A stretch of 6,017 nucleotides of DNA. Origin: CAVWDI01 sp046259385. GTDB taxonomy: Bacteria; Chloroflexota; Anaerolineae; Anaerolineales; UBA4823. Position 1 is the stretch's first letter. Every line of letters starts with the position of its first letter. Both the position numbers and the translations under genes were made by a program. The notes beneath the pieces are model-generated. The model saw nothing but the letters and a program-made list of their open reading frames with translations. It was not told the origin of the DNA and made no database searches. Below are positions 4,382-6,017 of the stretch, piece by piece. The stretch covers positions 1 to 6,017 of the forward strand of contig JBJYWI010000009.1 of the NCBI GenBank assembly GCA_046259385.1, in the 5' to 3' direction.

Positions 4382-6017
4382 TTAAGTTGCGATGGAATTA
4401 TTGCGTTTTGTATTTCTGAATTCTTCAATATTTATATCAAATGTGGATAATTTCCGCCAAATAGTCGTCCGACCAATACCCAAATATCGCGCCATTGCAG
4501 AAACATTCCCGTTGCATAAACGGGCTGTATTTATCAAATTGTCCCGCTCCACTTCTTTCATGGTTTTAATTTTTCTTGGAAAACCCGGCGCATGAATTAA
4601 TCCGGGTTGGTGGAGTACATAATCTGGGAGGTGATCTTCTGTAATGCGCCCTGAAAATCCTGCCTGAACTGCTGCGCGTCCAACAACAGCCTCCAATTCG
4701 CGGATATTTCCAGGCCATGAGTATTGTGCCAAAACCTCAGGAAGGCTTTCTTCGTACTGGAGATCGCGATGTATTTGATTGGAAATCCGCTTAATTATTC
4801 TTTCAAGCAGGATAGGGATATCTTGCGGGCGGTCTCTTAAGGCAGGTAAACGAATTTCCATCGCGCTAAGGCGATAAAAAAGATCCGCCCGAAAATTCCC
4901 CTGAGAAATTCTGGTTTCTATATCTGCAGAAGTGGAGGCGACAATGCGGACATTTACTTCTATAGGTCTTTTGCTGCCCAAACGCTGTACAATTCCCAAG
5001 TCGATCACATTTAGCAATACCCCCTGGGCTTCTAAAGGTAATGCTTCCACATCCTGAAAATACATTGTCCCGCCATCTGCAAGTTCAAATTTGCTTGGAC
5101 GCCCACTAGGCATTTTCTCTGAAAGACCTTCTTCAAATCCGAGCAGTTCCTGCACAGATATTTCGCTGGGAACAGAAGAACATGAATAAACCAGAAAGGG
5201 TCCTTCTTTATAGCGGCTCTCAATATGAATGGCGCTGGCTGTTGGTGTCTTTCCTACCCCGCTTTCTCCTCTGATAAGAATACTCGCCTCCGATGGGGCG
5301 GCATTTTTTATAAACCTCCGCACACGTTTCATTTGATCTGATTCGCCAGGTAAATCCGCAAGTGTAAAGATTGCCTGGGTTCCCATCTGTCTATGCATTA
5401 ATCGATGGATTTCTTTCTCTTCTCTGGCTGTAAGGATTATCCATTTGAGGTCATTGTCAGATAATACATAGCGCATATTAATCAGGCAATTTAAAGGACG
5501 CCCATTTACCTCAATTTTTACCTCGACGTCTGTTAAAGATTCCCGCCTATCAACTGCTTCTCGAATAAATGAAGGGTAATTTATAAATTCACCGATATGT
5601 CGCCCTAATAAAGTATCTTGCTGCAGGTTCAACAATGCAGATGCAGCAGGATTCATGTGCATCAAAATTCGTTCTGAATTCCATACAAATACAGCTTCTG
5701 AATTTACATTCAAAATAGCATCAAGCTCATCTAAACGGCTGTTTTGCTCAGCCAGTAATCTATCAGATTGAATCTGGTTTTCTATCGCTCGAGCTCCAGC
5801 AACAACCATGCCTAACGAATGCGGGTAGTATCTATCAGATTCTGTTATGAACCCTATCAAGCCTAAAAGGCGCCCGGTCAAATCAAAAACTGGTGCAGCA
5901 GATTCCGCCAATCCATGAAAACGTTTTAGATAATGCTCCTCTCCAATAACGCTTACCGGAAATCTTTCAATCAACGCTAAACCAAATGCATTTGTACCAA
6001 TTTCAGCTTCAGTAACC
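4382..6017 (-). CDS. dhaR: DhaR-like transcriptional activator with degenerate AAA+ domain, 5' end outside the window
   Basis: Probable activator of the adjacent glycerol/DHA operon. The frame is open from the right edge to the TAA at 4384-4382: 544 codons visible. A TTG at 5974 is not the real start, because the 14 codons before it still read as GAF domain (EIGTNAFG). E. coli DhaR is 639 residues, so about 100 are probably missing. Domains in window numbering: end of GAF, 1-75; helical linker, 75-100; PAS-like, 100-205; AAA+, 215-440; Fis-type HTH near 500-525 (ARYLGIGRTTIWRKL). In the AAA+ part the Walker A lysine is present (GESGVGKT, 250-257), as are FRADLFYRL with both arginines (375-383) and WPGNIRELE (434-442). 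The sigma-54 contact loop GAFTGA is replaced by GLSEKM (297-302), and the Walker B Asp-Glu is Gln-Asp (GGTMYFQDV, 315-323). E. coli DhaR, which uses sigma-70, shows similar losses. The DhaR call rests on architecture and the neighbours dhaK and dhaL; the ligand is not visible. Confidence 0.85.
   Translation of the reverse strand, partial: VTEAEIGTNAFGLALIERFPVSVIGEEHYLKRFHGLAESAAPVFDLTGRLLGLIGFITESDRYYPHSLGMVVAGARAIENQIQSDRLLAEQNSRLDELDAILNVNSEAVFVWNSERILMHMNPAASALLNLQQDTLLGRHIGEFINYPSFIREAVDRRESLTDVEVKIEVNGRPLNCLINMRYVLSDNDLKWIILTAREEKEIHRLMHRQMGTQAIFTLADLPGESDQMKRVRRFIKNAAPSEASILIRGESGVGKTPTASAIHIESRYKEGPFLVYSCSSVPSEISVQELLGFEEGLSEKMPSGRPSKFELADGGTMYFQDVEALPLEAQGVLLNVIDLGIVQRLGSKRPIEVNVRIVASTSADIETRISQGNFRADLFYRLSAMEIRLPALRDRPQDIPILLERIIKRISNQIHRDLQYEESLPEVLAQYSWPGNIRELEAVVGRAAVQAGFSGRITEDHLPDYVLHQPGLIHAPGFPRKIKTMKEVERDNLINTARLCNGNVSAMARYLGIGRTTIWRKLSTFDINIEEFRNTKRNNSIAT

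Noticed and set aside
4168..4419. Plus-strand open frame of 83 codons opposite the dhaR 3' end
   Set aside because: Its ATG lies inside the terminator stem, it has no SD, its end runs antisense into dhaR, and the protein resembles nothing I know.
5972..5974. TTG as the start of the regulator
   Set aside because: The reading frame continues to the window edge with typical GAF sequence, so the gene is truncated by the window and does not start here.

Overview
The window is a bacterial glycerol / dihydroxyacetone (DHA) utilisation locus. All five recognisable genes lie on the minus strand. In transcription order they are a DhaR-like regulator (5' end beyond the right edge), the glycerol facilitator glpF, the DHA kinase subunits dhaK and dhaL, and the glycerol kinase glpK (3' end beyond the left edge). 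Base composition is moderate. The intergenic DNA is AT-rich, and most genes have clear Shine-Dalgarno (SD) sequences. I cannot name the organism from this. The GlpK lacks the histidine phosphorylated by HPr in Firmicutes, and its middle section reads more like actinobacterial or Chloroflexota enzymes. That is a weak hint from family memory, not a placement.

Layout from right to left. At 4382-6017 is the regulator: the end of a GAF domain, a PAS-like region, a degenerate sigma-54-type AAA+ domain and a Fis-type helix-turn-helix. At 3991-4381 is a 391-bp gap that appears to be the control region. It holds a 17-bp palindrome with further copies of its half-site, a good sigma-70-type promoter, about 105 nt of possible leader, a hairpin plus U-tract terminator, and a 12-base perfect anti-16S sequence with no usable start codon. 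At 3163-3990 is glpF, at 2086-3087 dhaK, at 1394-2029 dhaL and at 1-1355 glpK. The gaps between these last four are 75, 56 and 38 bp, so they probably form one operon. The first two gaps each contain a long perfect hairpin.

How the genes work together: GlpF admits glycerol (and probably DHA). GlpK phosphorylates glycerol to sn-glycerol 3-phosphate. DhaK and DhaL phosphorylate DHA to DHA phosphate. Separate DhaK and DhaL proteins are typical of the PTS-dependent system, which needs the phosphoryl donor DhaM. Neither DhaM nor a glycerol dehydrogenase is in the window. In E. coli, DhaR senses DhaK and DhaL directly, and its position next to dhaKL fits that circuit.

The most interesting points are: (1) the regulator has lost the GAFTGA loop and the Walker B acidic pair that sigma-54 activators need, and the control region offers a sigma-70-like promoter but no -24/-12 site; (2) the palindrome, promoter, leader and terminator arrangement could be an attenuated leader or a small RNA gene rather than only the end of dhaR; (3) the orphan SD is in frame with glpF and followed by ATA where ATG would be expected.
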